Of a DNA stretch of 64,000 nucleotides, positions 8,562-16,784 are shown in pieces. Within the stretch, counting starts at the first letter, position 1. Every line of letters starts with the position of its first letter. Under the pieces are notes generated by a model, which was not told the origin of the DNA, searched no databases, and saw nothing but the letters and a program-made list of their open reading frames with translations. Source of the DNA: Prevotella communis (lineage in GTDB: Bacteria; Bacteroidota; Bacteroidia; Bacteroidales; Bacteroidaceae); contig NZ_CP091792.1 of NCBI RefSeq assembly GCF_022024115.1, forward strand, positions 744,001 through 808,000. Direction: 5' to 3'. Made by a program: the position numbers and the translations under genes.

Positions 8562-10739
8562 ATGCTGATGAGGCAATTAATGATAACTGGATTCATTCTT
8601 TTGGGGATGGTCTCTTTTGCTGAAGCTCAGGAACCCATCAAGGGCGACTCGTTGCAGGAAGTGGTGGTGACAGGCACTGGCACCCATCATCTGTTGCGTA
8701 CGGCTCCAGTCCAGACTGAGGTTATCACCCGTCGTGACCTGGAACAGTATGGCGGACGCAGCATCGAGGAAATTCTCAACGGACTATCTGCCAGTTTCTC
8801 CTTCAATGAAGACGATATGGGCAGTCAGATGCAGATGAATGGTCTGGGCAATTCCTATATTCTTGTCTTGGTTGACGGCAAACGCCTGCATGGTGATAAT
8901 GGTGGTGAGAATGACCTGGGACAGATTAATCCAGCCCGTATTGAGCGCATAGAGATTGTGAAAGGTGCGGCGTCAGCGCTCTATGGCTCAGATGCTATTG
9001 CTGGCGTTATCAATATCATCACACGAAAGCAGGAAAGCAATCTTCAGTTGGAAAACGAAACGCGTGGCGGATCGTATGGTGATTTCCGCCAGCATAATAC
9101 TCTGGGACTTACATTCGGCCCTGTTCGCAGCATGACGAACTTCCATTTCCGTCATTCTGATGGCTGGAAAAATTTCTCGATGGAGGCACCCGAGCGTTAT
9201 GGTGGACGCATCATCACGAATACGATGAATAAGACTGTCAGCAAGAACCAACTGTGGCAACTCTCCGAGCGTCTTTCCGTAGAACCGGCCAAGGGGATGG
9301 AGGTCTATGCGGAGGGAATGCTCTACCATAAGCATATCTATCACCCGCGTGGAGGTGATTCCGAGGTGGCTCATTATTATGACCTGTCATACGATGATGC
9401 AGCTGCCGCTGCGGGGTGGTCGTGGCGGATGAATAATGGAGACATGTTGACAGCCGATGTCACTTGGAATCGTCATGCCTATTATTACGACTACACCTCA
9501 CTCAATGGTGTTATCGATGAGACGGATCCCTCGCCTTATGCTGCTATCTATTTTGATGGCGACCGTATCCTGCAGTCTGACCAGCGCAGGATGATGACCC
9601 TACTGAAAGGTGTGTTCTCGTTGCCGTATAGTCAGCGTCTCAGCGTAGGTTATGATTATCGTTACGACTGGCTGAAAGCTCCTAATCGTGTGGCCGGCGG
9701 TACTGCTACCGACTGGACTCAGGCACTTTATGCGCAGGATGAGTGGTCGCCTCTCGACAATCTGAATGTGACAGCCGGCTTGCGCTTGGATCATAACCAG
9801 CAGTTTGGCTTGCATCTCACGCCAAAGATTAGTGCCATGTGGAGTCTTGGTGATATGACGCTGCGTGCTTCGTGGGCACAGGGATTTAAGTCGCCCACGC
9901 CCAAGGAACTGCATTATCGCTATATGAGCACGATGGCGGGCTTGTGTCTGGGTAATACCAGTCTGAAGCCCCAGACCAGTAATTACTTCTCTTTGAGTGC
10001 AGAGTATCGTATCCAGCAGGTGAATATCAGTCTGACGGGCTATTATAATAAGGTGGACCATATGATTAGCCTGGTGAAGATACCTCTTTCGCAGGCACCT
10101 GGCGAGTATATCGTCCAGTATCAGCCGCAGCTGGTGCAGCAGTACAAGAACCTGGAGGATGCCTATACCACCGGTCTTGATGTCAATGTGAAGTGGAATG
10201 CCACTAAAGAACTCTCTTTTGGTGGTGGCTATAGCTATCTGCAGGCTCGTGGTAGCGTGTATGATGAGGACACGGAACAGTTCCGTCGCCTGACTATCAA
10301 TGGCACGGCCCATCATAAGGGAAATGTCTATGCTACATGGACAAAGACCCACCCCCAGCCCCTCCCTGAGAAGGAGGGGAGTAAGATGCTGCGTCCAGTC
10401 AGTAAGGGCATCGGTCTTTACGGTCGTGCATCTACCAAGCGGTATTACGAGAAACATGGTGATGGCAAGGGATATATGATATGGCGTCTGGCTCTTCGGT
10501 ATAATGGGATACTAACTACTCCCCTCCTTCTCAGGGAGGGGCTGGGAGTGGGTCTCGAGGCTGGCATCGACAATATCTTCAATTATGTGGATGATACGCC
10601 TCATGGCCGTCATGTAGGCACCACTTCCGCAGGTACTACTGTCTATGCCTCATTGATTGTTCGTTTTAATCATGGTAAGAAAATCAAATATAATCAACAT
10701 TATTCAACTTTAAAATCAAATCACAATGAAGAGGATTAA
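8562..10739 (+). CDS. btuB: BtuB-like TonB-dependent cobalamin receptor
   Basis: This 725-residue outer-membrane protein has a signal peptide (LGMVSFAEA-QEP), a TonB box-like stretch DSLQEVVVTGTG (residues about 28-39), a plug domain (GRSIEEILNG, YILVLVDGKRLHG, IERIEIVKGAASALYGSDAIAGVINIIT in pieces) and a barrel ending ASLIVRFN. The plug pattern is that of the BtuB/FepA group rather than SusC. A cobalamin riboswitch precedes it, so it probably imports B12 or related corrinoids. Two 12-codon insertions from an inverted 36-bp repeat pair occur near residues 595-607 and 653-664, probably in loops, and make the protein longer than typical BtuB. Its end overlaps the cobaltochelatase gene by 14 bases. 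Confidence 0.88.
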   Translation: MLMRQLMITGFILLGMVSFAEAQEPIKGDSLQEVVVTGTGTHHLLRTAPVQTEVITRRDLEQYGGRSIEEILNGLSASFSFNEDDMGSQMQMNGLGNSYILVLVDGKRLHGDNGGENDLGQINPARIERIEIVKGAASALYGSDAIAGVINIITRKQESNLQLENETRGGSYGDFRQHNTLGLTFGPVRSMTNFHFRHSDGWKNFSMEAPERYGGRIITNTMNKTVSKNQLWQLSERLSVEPAKGMEVYAEGMLYHKHIYHPRGGDSEVAHYYDLSYDDAAAAAGWSWRMNNGDMLTADVTWNRHAYYYDYTSLNGVIDETDPSPYAAIYFDGDRILQSDQRRMMTLLKGVFSLPYSQRLSVGYDYRYDWLKAPNRVAGGTATDWTQALYAQDEWSPLDNLNVTAGLRLDHNQQFGLHLTPKISAMWSLGDMTLRASWAQGFKSPTPKELHYRYMSTMAGLCLGNTSLKPQTSNYFSLSAEYRIQQVNISLTGYYNKVDHMISLVKIPLSQAPGEYIVQYQPQLVQQYKNLEDAYTTGLDVNVKWNATKELSFGGGYSYLQARGSVYDEDTEQFRRLTINGTAHHKGNVYATWTKTHPQPLPEKEGSKMLRPVSKGIGLYGRASTKRYYEKHGDGKGYMIWRLALRYNGILTTPLLLREGLGVGLEAGIDNIFNYVDDTPHGRHVGTTSAGTTVYASLIVRFNHGKKIKYNQHYSTLKSNHNEED
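10346..10381 (+). repeat. 36-bp palindromic element, copy 1, inside btuB
   Basis: The copy reads GACCCACCCCCAGCCCC followed by TCCCTGAGAAGGAGGGGAG. It is the reverse complement of the copy at 10519-10554 with one mismatch in 36. Internally CCCTCCT and AGGAGGG-like arms can form a hairpin. It is in frame and encodes T-H-P-Q-P-L-P-E-K-E-G-S. Confidence 0.92.
10519..10554 (-). repeat. 36-bp palindromic element, copy 2, inside btuB
   Basis: This is the same element as 10346-10381 in the opposite direction (CTCCCCTCCTTCTCAGGGAG then GGGCTGGGAGTGGGTC), 137 bases downstream. In this orientation it encodes T-P-L-L-L-R-E-G-L-G-V-G. Its length of 12 codons preserves the frame. Confidence 0.92.
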
Positions 10740-11796
10740 GTTTCTTTTGATGGCCTTCATGGCTATGACATTGAGTGCTGGTCTCGTGGCTTGTAGCGAT
10801 GACGACAAGTCAAGTAGTAACTTCGAGAAGTACATGAAAGCTGTAGATTCTCAGGTAAAAAGCAAAAAGGCTAAGAGTGGCAATAAGAAGGCGCTCCTGC
10901 TGGTGGCTTTCGGTTCTACCTGGGAGAATGCTCACAAGACTTTTAAGGGCATCGTTGCCGACTATGAGAGTGATGCTTCTTTTAAGGACTATGATGTCTA
11001 TTTCGCATTCACCTCTGCTATCTGTATCAATCGTAGCCGTGAGGGCGAGCACTATGCCAGTCAGGATTTCTATGCTCCCAACTACTGGTTGGAGGCATTC
11101 GGTCGTCAGAAGTATGAAGAGGTGCGCGTGCAGTCTTTGCATGTCATCCCTGGTGAGGAGTTCCTCCGTCTGCGCGACTCTTACATCAAGGATTTTAAGA
11201 ATAATGTCTATGGCGACCTTGATGGTCAGTATCTGGAGGAGGGCGTGAAGGTCTTCGTTGGCGGTCCTCTGATGGCCGAGGAAGACGATGTTGAGGCTGT
11301 TGCCACAGCTCTTGACGACCAGTTCAGTAAGTATGTTGAGGGTGATAACGTGATGGCTTTCTTAGGTCATGGTAACCCTGAGGGATATAACTATGGTAAC
11401 GGTAATATCCGCTACAACCAGTTGGAGACTGCCCTTCAGAAGAAAAATGCCAACTATTTCGTAGCTACTGTTGACCAGGAAGATAATCTGCTCGATGACC
11501 TCTATCAGCGTATGCAGGAACAGGGTAAGGTGAAGCAAAATGTGACATTGACCCTTCATGCTCTGATGTGTATCGCCGGCGACCATGCCCACAACGATAT
11601 GTCAGGTATTGAGAACGAAAACGATAGCTGGCGCGAGTTCTTCGTTGAGAAGGGTTTCAAGTGTCAGTATGATGGCAACGATGCCAATGCTTTAAACAAC
11701 TGTATTCTGAAGGGACTGGGCGACTATGCCGCTATTCGTGCTATTTGGAAGCAGCACACGAAAGATGCTGTTGAGATGTTTGCTGAGGAGGAATAA
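10726..11796 (+). CDS. cbiK: Exported CbiK-type sirohydrochlorin cobaltochelatase, lipoprotein
   Basis: The 356-residue protein has a lipoprotein signal with Cys23 (GLVAC-SDDDKSSS); the acidic residues after the Cys resemble a surface-export signal. After a linker the CbiK chelatase fold begins at about residue 48 with KALLLVAFGSTWENAHK. Later come VQSLHVIPGEEF, FVGGPLM, FLGHGNP and TLHALMCIAGDHAHNDMSG. The histidines in SLHVIPGEE and CIAGDHAHND correspond to the metal-handling positions of CbiK. The cytoplasmic enzyme inserts Co2+ into sirohydrochlorin at the start of the anaerobic B12 pathway; an exported form is known from Desulfovibrio. Here it overlaps btuB by 14 bases and shares its riboswitch. 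A tetrapyrrole-binding or heme-related role outside the cytoplasm is possible. Confidence 0.86.
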   Translation: MKRIKFLLMAFMAMTLSAGLVACSDDDKSSSNFEKYMKAVDSQVKSKKAKSGNKKALLLVAFGSTWENAHKTFKGIVADYESDASFKDYDVYFAFTSAICINRSREGEHYASQDFYAPNYWLEAFGRQKYEEVRVQSLHVIPGEEFLRLRDSYIKDFKNNVYGDLDGQYLEEGVKVFVGGPLMAEEDDVEAVATALDDQFSKYVEGDNVMAFLGHGNPEGYNYGNGNIRYNQLETALQKKNANYFVATVDQEDNLLDDLYQRMQEQGKVKQNVTLTLHALMCIAGDHAHNDMSGIENENDSWREFFVEKGFKCQYDGNDANALNNCILKGLGDYAAIRAIWKQHTKDAVEMFAEEE

Positions 11797-11836
11797 CACA
11801 GATAACATAATCTACTATTTATATATTCAACGAACT

Positions 11837-11878
11837 CGGGCCGAAAAGCAGTGATGCTTTCGGCCCGATTCCTTTTTA
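11837..11878 (+). terminator. Intrinsic terminator after cbiK
   Basis: A 13-bp stem, CGGGCCGAAAAGCA / TGCTTTCGGCCCG, closes a GTGA loop and is followed by ATTCCTTTTT. It lies 41 bases after the cbiK stop and ends the btuB-cbiK transcript. Confidence 0.9.
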
Positions 11879-11916
11879 TCTCTTAATGTTTCTTTTTTGG
11901 GGGGGATTCTGTCTTT

Positions 11917-12018
11917 TTACAGACAGTAGATAGAACCTTTTGCAATTAATTCATTAGCTTCGTTCCAATTCTTTGTGATGGTCTTTACCATCTTCTTTGC
12001 AATCTTTTTCATTTTCAT
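11917..12018 (-). CDS. Very small basic protein, 31 or 33 residues
   Basis: A short open frame on the minus strand reads MKMKKIAKKMVKTITKNW and continues NEANELIAKGSIYCL, then TAA. An AAAGGAA ribosome-binding-like site lies upstream; its spacing suits the second ATG (12012) better than the first (12018), giving 31 residues. A good promoter, TACTTTTG at 12092-12099 (minus), precedes it by about 80 bases, and nothing else lies between. The product is Lys-rich at the N-terminus, amphipathic, and ends in Tyr-Cys-Leu. I do not recognise the family. A peptide toxin, leader peptide, or secreted-peptide precursor are possibilities, but none is shown. It lies in the 393-base gap between cbiK and the S41 peptidase. 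Confidence 0.6.
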   Translation of the reverse strand: MKMKKIAKKMVKTITKNWNEANELIAKGSIYCL

Positions 12019-12091
12019 TTCCTTTCTTTTAAATCCATCTGACCCTTTGTCAGAGGCGCATCAATAATCTGTTATCCTTTGTTTGAGACTG

Positions 12092-12122
12092 CAAAAGTAT
12101 CACTTTTTCTTGATGTGGGCAA
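12092..12122 (-). promoter_or_regulatory. Promoter for the tiny gene
   Basis: On the minus strand TTGCCC (12117-12122) is followed after about 17 bases by TACTTTTG (12092-12099), a match to the Bacteroidetes -33/-7 pattern. A small hairpin TCTGAC-CCTTT-GTCAGA (12039-12055) lies in the leader. Confidence 0.6.
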
Positions 12123-12189
12123 GAATTTGTTCTACTTTTCGGTAAGAAAAGCCTGTTATAGTGACTTAAATCAATTGCAAGGCGTGCTT

Positions 12190-13194
12190 TTATTGGACTA
12201 GTAACTGGCGGGCAAACTCTATCAGCGTATCTTTTCCCTTCGCAAAATCCTCATCAGTTTGCTGGACGTTATAGTCGGGCTCAATACCAAATTCCGCAGA
12301 TTCTTCCTGTGCATCATACATAGGTACGGCAGAGAAACGTACAGTCCATCCGCATGGCAGACTGCTGGTGAAGGGCATACCGGCACCACCACCAGTGTGA
12401 TCTCCTACCAGGCGTACATTGGGAAGCGTCTTCATATAGACCGCAAACTCGTTGGCTGCGCTATACACACGACGGTTGGTCAGTACGACAGCGGGCTTGT
12501 TCCAGCGTACATTGGCTGATGGCTCCAGATAGCGTGCCTCCTTGTCGGAGAAATCCTGATGCCCGGGGCCGGTCTTATGCTGATAGTAGCCCACGAGCGT
12601 TTTCTCCTGACAGAAGCGTGCTGCCAGTTTCTCGGCATTGGTCAACATGCCGCCACCGTTGCTCCTGATGTCAATGATGAGGCCCCTGCAAAGAATCATG
12701 TGCGACAAAGCCTCGTTCAGGTTGCCCTCGCCTATGGGGTCGCTGAAACTCTCGTATCGGATGTAACCGATGTTGTCGTCCAGTATCTTATAGGAGATAC
12801 CGGAGGCAATCTGATAGTCGGTACCCATATAGCGACGTATCAGCGTGTCGCTGAAATTGGTGGGGTAGTCCTCGAACCATGACCAGTAGCGACCGATGTC
12901 GTGGGCTGCGCTGAGGTTGACATGTCCGTCGCGCAGTTCGCCCAACATGTCGCATAGCACTTCAAACTGCTGTTTCCTTGTCAGTTGGCCTTTTACGCGC
13001 TCCTTGTATTTCTGGTGTACGGCATCCCAGTCCAGTCCGTATTCCTGTTGCTTGTAGTCCAGAAAACAGTAATGCTCATCAATAATCTTCCACAATGCCT
13101 CCATATTCCCTTGTGGGGTGTCGGCAAACTCCTCCTCGTCAACGCAGGAAATGAAAAGGGGTATCAGACAGAATATATACAAGAGTTTTCGCAT
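12190..13194 (-). CDS. S41-family peptidase, lipoprotein
   Basis: The 334-residue protein starts with a lipoprotein signal (LIPLFISC, Cys17) and continues with an N-terminal helical region (ALWKIIDEHYCFLDY). The S41 (C-terminal processing protease/tricorn) core shows IDIRSNGGGM, then the serine in TNRRVYSAANEFA and GDHTGGGAGMP, ending with GIEPDYNVQ. No PDZ domain is obvious between the N-terminal helices and the core, which is the short form common in Bacteroidetes. It probably degrades or trims envelope proteins. It is the last gene of a topoisomerase IV - DUF3316 - S41 run with gaps of 3 bases each. Confidence 0.85.
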   Translation of the reverse strand: MRKLLYIFCLIPLFISCVDEEEFADTPQGNMEALWKIIDEHYCFLDYKQQEYGLDWDAVHQKYKERVKGQLTRKQQFEVLCDMLGELRDGHVNLSAAHDIGRYWSWFEDYPTNFSDTLIRRYMGTDYQIASGISYKILDDNIGYIRYESFSDPIGEGNLNEALSHMILCRGLIIDIRSNGGGMLTNAEKLAARFCQEKTLVGYYQHKTGPGHQDFSDKEARYLEPSANVRWNKPAVVLTNRRVYSAANEFAVYMKTLPNVRLVGDHTGGGAGMPFTSSLPCGWTVRFSAVPMYDAQEESAEFGIEPDYNVQQTDEDFAKGKDTLIEFARQLLVQ

Positions 13195-13197
13195 ACG

Positions 13198-13953
13198 TTA
13201 GAATCCTTTGGCAATGCCTATCATGAGGCGATGTGAGTAAACATGCTGCTTCAGGTTGTTGACCTGCAGTTGCTGATAGTCGCCCAGGTAGCCCAGTGTC
13301 AGGGCCGTCTTCCTGTTGAATTGCCAGGCTACCGTCAACTGCTGGCGAAACGAAGGCGCAGATATGAAGGTGGTGGGCACCACGTTGCGGTCATAGTTGC
13401 CCAACGAGAATATCTCGTAGTACGACTGTCCGTAGTTGGGACTGAACACGATGCCCGCCAGCGGCAGGTCCAGTTCATAGCGGAATATGAACCGGCTGAT
13501 GTTGTAGGTGGCAATACCTGACGGACGTGCCTGCAAACCCAGTCGTGCCTGGGCTGGGTTGTTAGAGTTCTGCGTGTTGTAGATAAAACCCAGTCCGAAG
13601 TCGCCAAGCAGTCCTGCCTGTAGCTTCAGGTGGTTGTAAAGCAGATGCCAGGCACGGTAGCGACCGATATAGAGGTTGTAGATACCCTCCAGTTCAGAAC
13701 AATCCTTCGAACGGTCTTTCACTTGCGACAGATTGACCTGATGCTGCCATATGGTTGACCAGTTGGCATCAGGCTTGGCATGCTCGTTGACATTGAGGAA
13801 TGTCAGGCCTGTGCCTTTGAATTTCTCTTGTGTCAGGTAGGTATCCAGAATGTGGGTCGTACCCATACCAACCTGGTAATTGCTTTGGGCATTGGCATAG
13901 CCAACACCCAATGCCCAGCAGGCAATACCTAATACGAAACCCCTGACATTCAT
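13198..13953 (-). CDS. DUF3316-like secreted/outer-membrane protein
   Basis: The 251-residue protein has a signal peptide ([17 protein letters not shown]) and a body with many alternating aromatic strands, for example [27 protein letters not shown] and [23 protein letters not shown]. It ends [11 protein letters not shown], an outer-membrane-barrel-like terminal phenylalanine. I place it in DUF3316 with moderate confidence, a family of Bacteroidetes envelope proteins of unknown role. It sits 3 bases after the topoisomerase gene and 3 bases before the S41 peptidase. The function of the grouping is unclear; co-transcription with parC may simply be inherited gene order. Confidence 0.6.
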   Translation of the reverse strand: MNVRGFVLGIACWALGVGYANAQSNYQVGMGTTHILDTYLTQEKFKGTGLTFLNVNEHAKPDANWSTIWQHQVNLSQVKDRSKDCSELEGIYNLYIGRYRAWHLLYNHLKLQAGLLGDFGLGFIYNTQNSNNPAQARLGLQARPSGIATYNISRFIFRYELDLPLAGIVFSPNYGQSYYEIFSLGNYDRNVVPTTFISAPSFRQQLTVAWQFNRKTALTLGYLGDYQQLQVNNLKQHVYSHRLMIGIAKGF

Positions 13954-13956
13954 TAC

Positions 13957-16668
13957 TTACGCTTCATCATCAAAGAGCCTGAGCTGACCCGTCATTTCGT
14001 CAACAACCTGCTGCTGACTCTTACCTGCATCCGGATCGAGGTCTTGCTCTTCCTGAGTTTCCTGATTGTCTGTATTTTCAGAAGCCTCTGGCTCTTCAGG
14101 GAATCTTGTAGGCTCCAGTTCTACGATACTCTCTATCTGATAGGTACTGATACGCTTACCCTTGGCTTTGAAGCCCTTGACGGCAATAAACTGCTCGGCA
14201 TCAATCTCCTCAGAACCACGGAACTCGTCAGCACCACCGTAATTCACCTGGATACGTGGGTAAGCCACGTCGGTGAGCAGTACCAGCTGCGACTGTGCAT
14301 TCTCGCCCAGATAGTTCTGCTTACGCTTGGTGGCCTCCATCTGGAAGCGCTTCAGGTAGGGATAGCCCTGGTTGTCGGCATCAAAGAGCACACAGGTCCA
14401 TATCTTGTCGGCCTCAAATTTCTCGATGCGCAGGATATTCTCTTCGTAGTGGTTGTTCAAATCGAAGTTGGTCAGATAGAACTCACCACTCTTCAGTACT
14501 ACCAGGATCTGGTCCTCATCGAAGAACTCGCCTAGCAGTCTGCCGTGCTCGTCGTAGTTCAGACGGTTTACATCTGGGTCGAACCATACCTTGCGGCCAC
14601 CCAGCGTAGAATGTCCCTGACTCTTCAGCGTGATGCGATGAACGGGGAATTTCGTCAGGATATTACCCTTAGAAGTACGTCCCTTGATGTCGATAGAGGC
14701 AAACGAGCGCTCCAGGAACAGACTCATGCGAGGATGGTCATTGAGCACGGCGGCATCGAGCGTCACCTTGATAACCTCAGCCTCACCATTGGGGTTGGCT
14801 GTGAAGTAAAGCACACGTGTACCAGGTGTGCCCATGGTCAAATCCACCTCACGGTCGCGTGTGATACCCGTCACGTTGAAACGCTTGATATAGCATGTGC
14901 CCACCTTTCCGTCGCGGTATATCATATTATAGATAGTGCGCTTGTCGTTCTTCTTGAACACGCCCAGCCATATGATGTTCTTGCCTACGAAGAGCTTTTC
15001 AGCTACGCGTACCACCTTGAACTTACCGTCACGATAGAAGATGATGATATCGTCGATGTCAGAACAGTTGCATACAAACTCGTCTTTCTTCAGTCCCGTT
15101 CCGATGAATCCCTCGCTGCGGTTGATGTAGAGCTTCTGGTTGGCTTCTGCCACCTTGCTTGCCTCAATGGTGTCGAAATTGCGGATCTCCGTGAGTCGTG
15201 GATGAGTCTTTCCGTATTTATCCTTCAGGAACTGGAACCATGAAGCCGTTACCTCTACCAAGTTGGCCAGGTCGCGGTCAATCTCCTCTATCTCGGCCTT
15301 GATGCGGGCCATCAGCTCGTCGGCCTTCTCCTTATTGAATTTCAGGATGCGCTGCATCTTGATTTCCAACAGGCGCAGAATATCGTCTTTCGTCACCTCA
15401 CGTACCAGCTGTGGATAGAAAGGCGTGAGTCGGTTGTCGATATGCTCACAAACCTTGTCTACGTTGGGCGCCTCCTCGAATTTCTTGTCCTTATAGATAC
15501 GTTCTTCGATGAATATCTTTTCCAGAGAGCAGAAATGATACTGCTCCAGCAGTTCGTTCTTGCGAATCTCCAGTTCCTGACGAATCAGGTCCTTGGTACG
15601 CTCTACGCTATGGATAAGCACATCGCTCACCGTCAGGAACTGAGGCTTATCATCTTTGATGACACAGCAGTTGGGCGAGATGTTAATCTCACAATCCGTG
15701 AAGGCATACAGGGCATCGATGGTCTTGTCGCTGCTGACACCAGGAGCCAGATGTACCAATATCTCTACCTCGGCCGATGTCAGGTCGTCCACACGACGTG
15801 CCTTGATCTTACCCTTCTCAATGGCTTTGGTGATGCTTTCGCAAAGCGTTGACACGGTCTTGGTGAAAGGCAGTTCGCGGATGACCAGTGTCTTCTGGTC
15901 CAGTTTCTCAATCTTGGCACGAACCTTGACCACGCCACCACGCTGTCCGTCATTGTATTTTGATACGTCGATGCTGCCACCCGTCTGGAAGTCAGGGTAG
16001 AGATGGAACTCCTCGCCATGCAGGTAACTGATAGCTGCATCGCAGATTTCACAGAAGTTATGTGGCAGGATCTTAGACGACAAACCTACGGCGATACCTT
16101 CGGCACCTTGCGATAGCAGCAACGGGAATTTCACAGGGAGCGTGATAGGCTCCTTGTTACGTCCGTCGTAACTGAGCTGCCACTCGGTGGTCTTGGGATT
16201 AAACACCGTGTCCAAGGCAAACTTAGACAAGCGTGCCTCGATATATCGCGGAGCAGCGGCACGATCGCCTGTCAGGATGTTACCCCAGTTACCCTGCGTG
16301 TCAACCAGCAGGTCTTTCTGGCCCAGCTGCACCAGGGCATCACCAATAGAGGCATCACCGTGAGGGTGAAACTGCATGGTGTGACCCACGATGTTGGCCA
16401 CCTTGTTGTAGCGTCCGTCGTCCATACGCTTCATTGAGTGAAGGATACGGCGCTGTACGGGTTTCAGTCCGTCCTCGATATGAGGCACGGCACGCTCCAG
16501 AATAACATACGAGGCATAATCCAAGAACCAATTCTGATACATACCGCTCAGGTGATGCACCACCGAAGCGTCGAAACGGTTCACGGGCTTGTAATCAGAG
16601 TGACCCTCTGACCCTTGCTCTTCGTCATTAATTTCAATCAATTCGTCGTCTTTCTTTTCGTCGTCCAT
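13957..16668 (-). CDS. parC: DNA topoisomerase IV subunit A
   Basis: The 903-residue protein is the breakage-reunion subunit of a type IIA topoisomerase. Landmarks are YASYVILERAVPHIEDGLKP at residues 51-70, the quinolone-region motif HPHGDASIGD at 101-110, and the catalytic tyrosine in AAAPRYIEARL (Y142). It also has a long coiled-coil/tower region (IKAEIEEIDRDLANLVE) and a C-terminal beta-pinwheel with degenerate repeats. The GyrA-box QRRGGKG is absent, which fits topoisomerase IV rather than gyrase. The Glu/Asp-rich last 60 residues form an acidic tail. Alanine occupies the position of E. coli GyrA Ser83, which I recall as usual for this Bacteroidetes subgroup. It has its own promoter (16696-16703). 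Confidence 0.9.
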   Translation of the reverse strand: MDDEKKDDELIEINDEEQGSEGHSDYKPVNRFDASVVHHLSGMYQNWFLDYASYVILERAVPHIEDGLKPVQRRILHSMKRMDDGRYNKVANIVGHTMQFHPHGDASIGDALVQLGQKDLLVDTQGNWGNILTGDRAAAPRYIEARLSKFALDTVFNPKTTEWQLSYDGRNKEPITLPVKFPLLLSQGAEGIAVGLSSKILPHNFCEICDAAISYLHGEEFHLYPDFQTGGSIDVSKYNDGQRGGVVKVRAKIEKLDQKTLVIRELPFTKTVSTLCESITKAIEKGKIKARRVDDLTSAEVEILVHLAPGVSSDKTIDALYAFTDCEINISPNCCVIKDDKPQFLTVSDVLIHSVERTKDLIRQELEIRKNELLEQYHFCSLEKIFIEERIYKDKKFEEAPNVDKVCEHIDNRLTPFYPQLVREVTKDDILRLLEIKMQRILKFNKEKADELMARIKAEIEEIDRDLANLVEVTASWFQFLKDKYGKTHPRLTEIRNFDTIEASKVAEANQKLYINRSEGFIGTGLKKDEFVCNCSDIDDIIIFYRDGKFKVVRVAEKLFVGKNIIWLGVFKKNDKRTIYNMIYRDGKVGTCYIKRFNVTGITRDREVDLTMGTPGTRVLYFTANPNGEAEVIKVTLDAAVLNDHPRMSLFLERSFASIDIKGRTSKGNILTKFPVHRITLKSQGHSTLGGRKVWFDPDVNRLNYDEHGRLLGEFFDEDQILVVLKSGEFYLTNFDLNNHYEENILRIEKFEADKIWTCVLFDADNQGYPYLKRFQMEATKRKQNYLGENAQSQLVLLTDVAYPRIQVNYGGADEFRGSEEIDAEQFIAVKGFKAKGKRISTYQIESIVELEPTRFPEEPEASENTDNQETQEEQDLDPDAGKSQQQVVDEMTGQLRLFDDEA

Positions 16669-16695
16669 TGTGTATTATGGTTTTCGGTTTGTCTG

Positions 16696-16703
16696 CAAAA
16701 GTA
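16696..16703 (-). promoter_or_regulatory. Promoter of parC
   Basis: TACTTTTG on the minus strand, about 28 bases before the parC ATG, matches the TAnnTTTG -7 element. Confidence 0.65.
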
Positions 16704-16707
16704 CAAA

Positions 16708-16754
16708 AAAAAACTGAATATCTTCGCAAAATGCCGAGATATTCAGTTTTTTTT
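16708..16754 (-). terminator. Terminator after the 977-residue secreted protein
   Basis: The arms AAACTGAATATC and GATATTCAGTTT surround a short loop and are flanked by T/A runs on both sides, so the hairpin could work in both directions. It lies 30 bases after the minus-strand gene ending at 16785. Confidence 0.85.
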
Positions 16755-16784
16755 AAGAAAAGCCTCGTAGGAAGCTTCCACGTA

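Noticed and set aside
8316..8623. Two short plus-strand frames in the btuB leader
   Set aside because: They lie across the conserved riboswitch blocks and the second overlaps the btuB start in another frame; no ribosome-binding site is seen.
9600..10457. 285-codon minus-strand frame inside btuB
   Set aside because: It is antisense to a clear TonB receptor; its best-looking peptide (TPLLLREGLGVG) comes from the palindromic repeat, not from a real gene.
14545..15243. 232-codon plus-strand frame inside parC
   Set aside because: It is opposite to a well-conserved topoisomerase reading frame and has no signature of its own.
13957..16668. Ala in place of GyrA Ser83 considered as a quinolone-resistance mutation
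   Set aside because: The surrounding HPHGDASIGD pattern, as I recall it, is the normal one in the Bacteroidetes topoisomerase IV subunit, so it need not be acquired.
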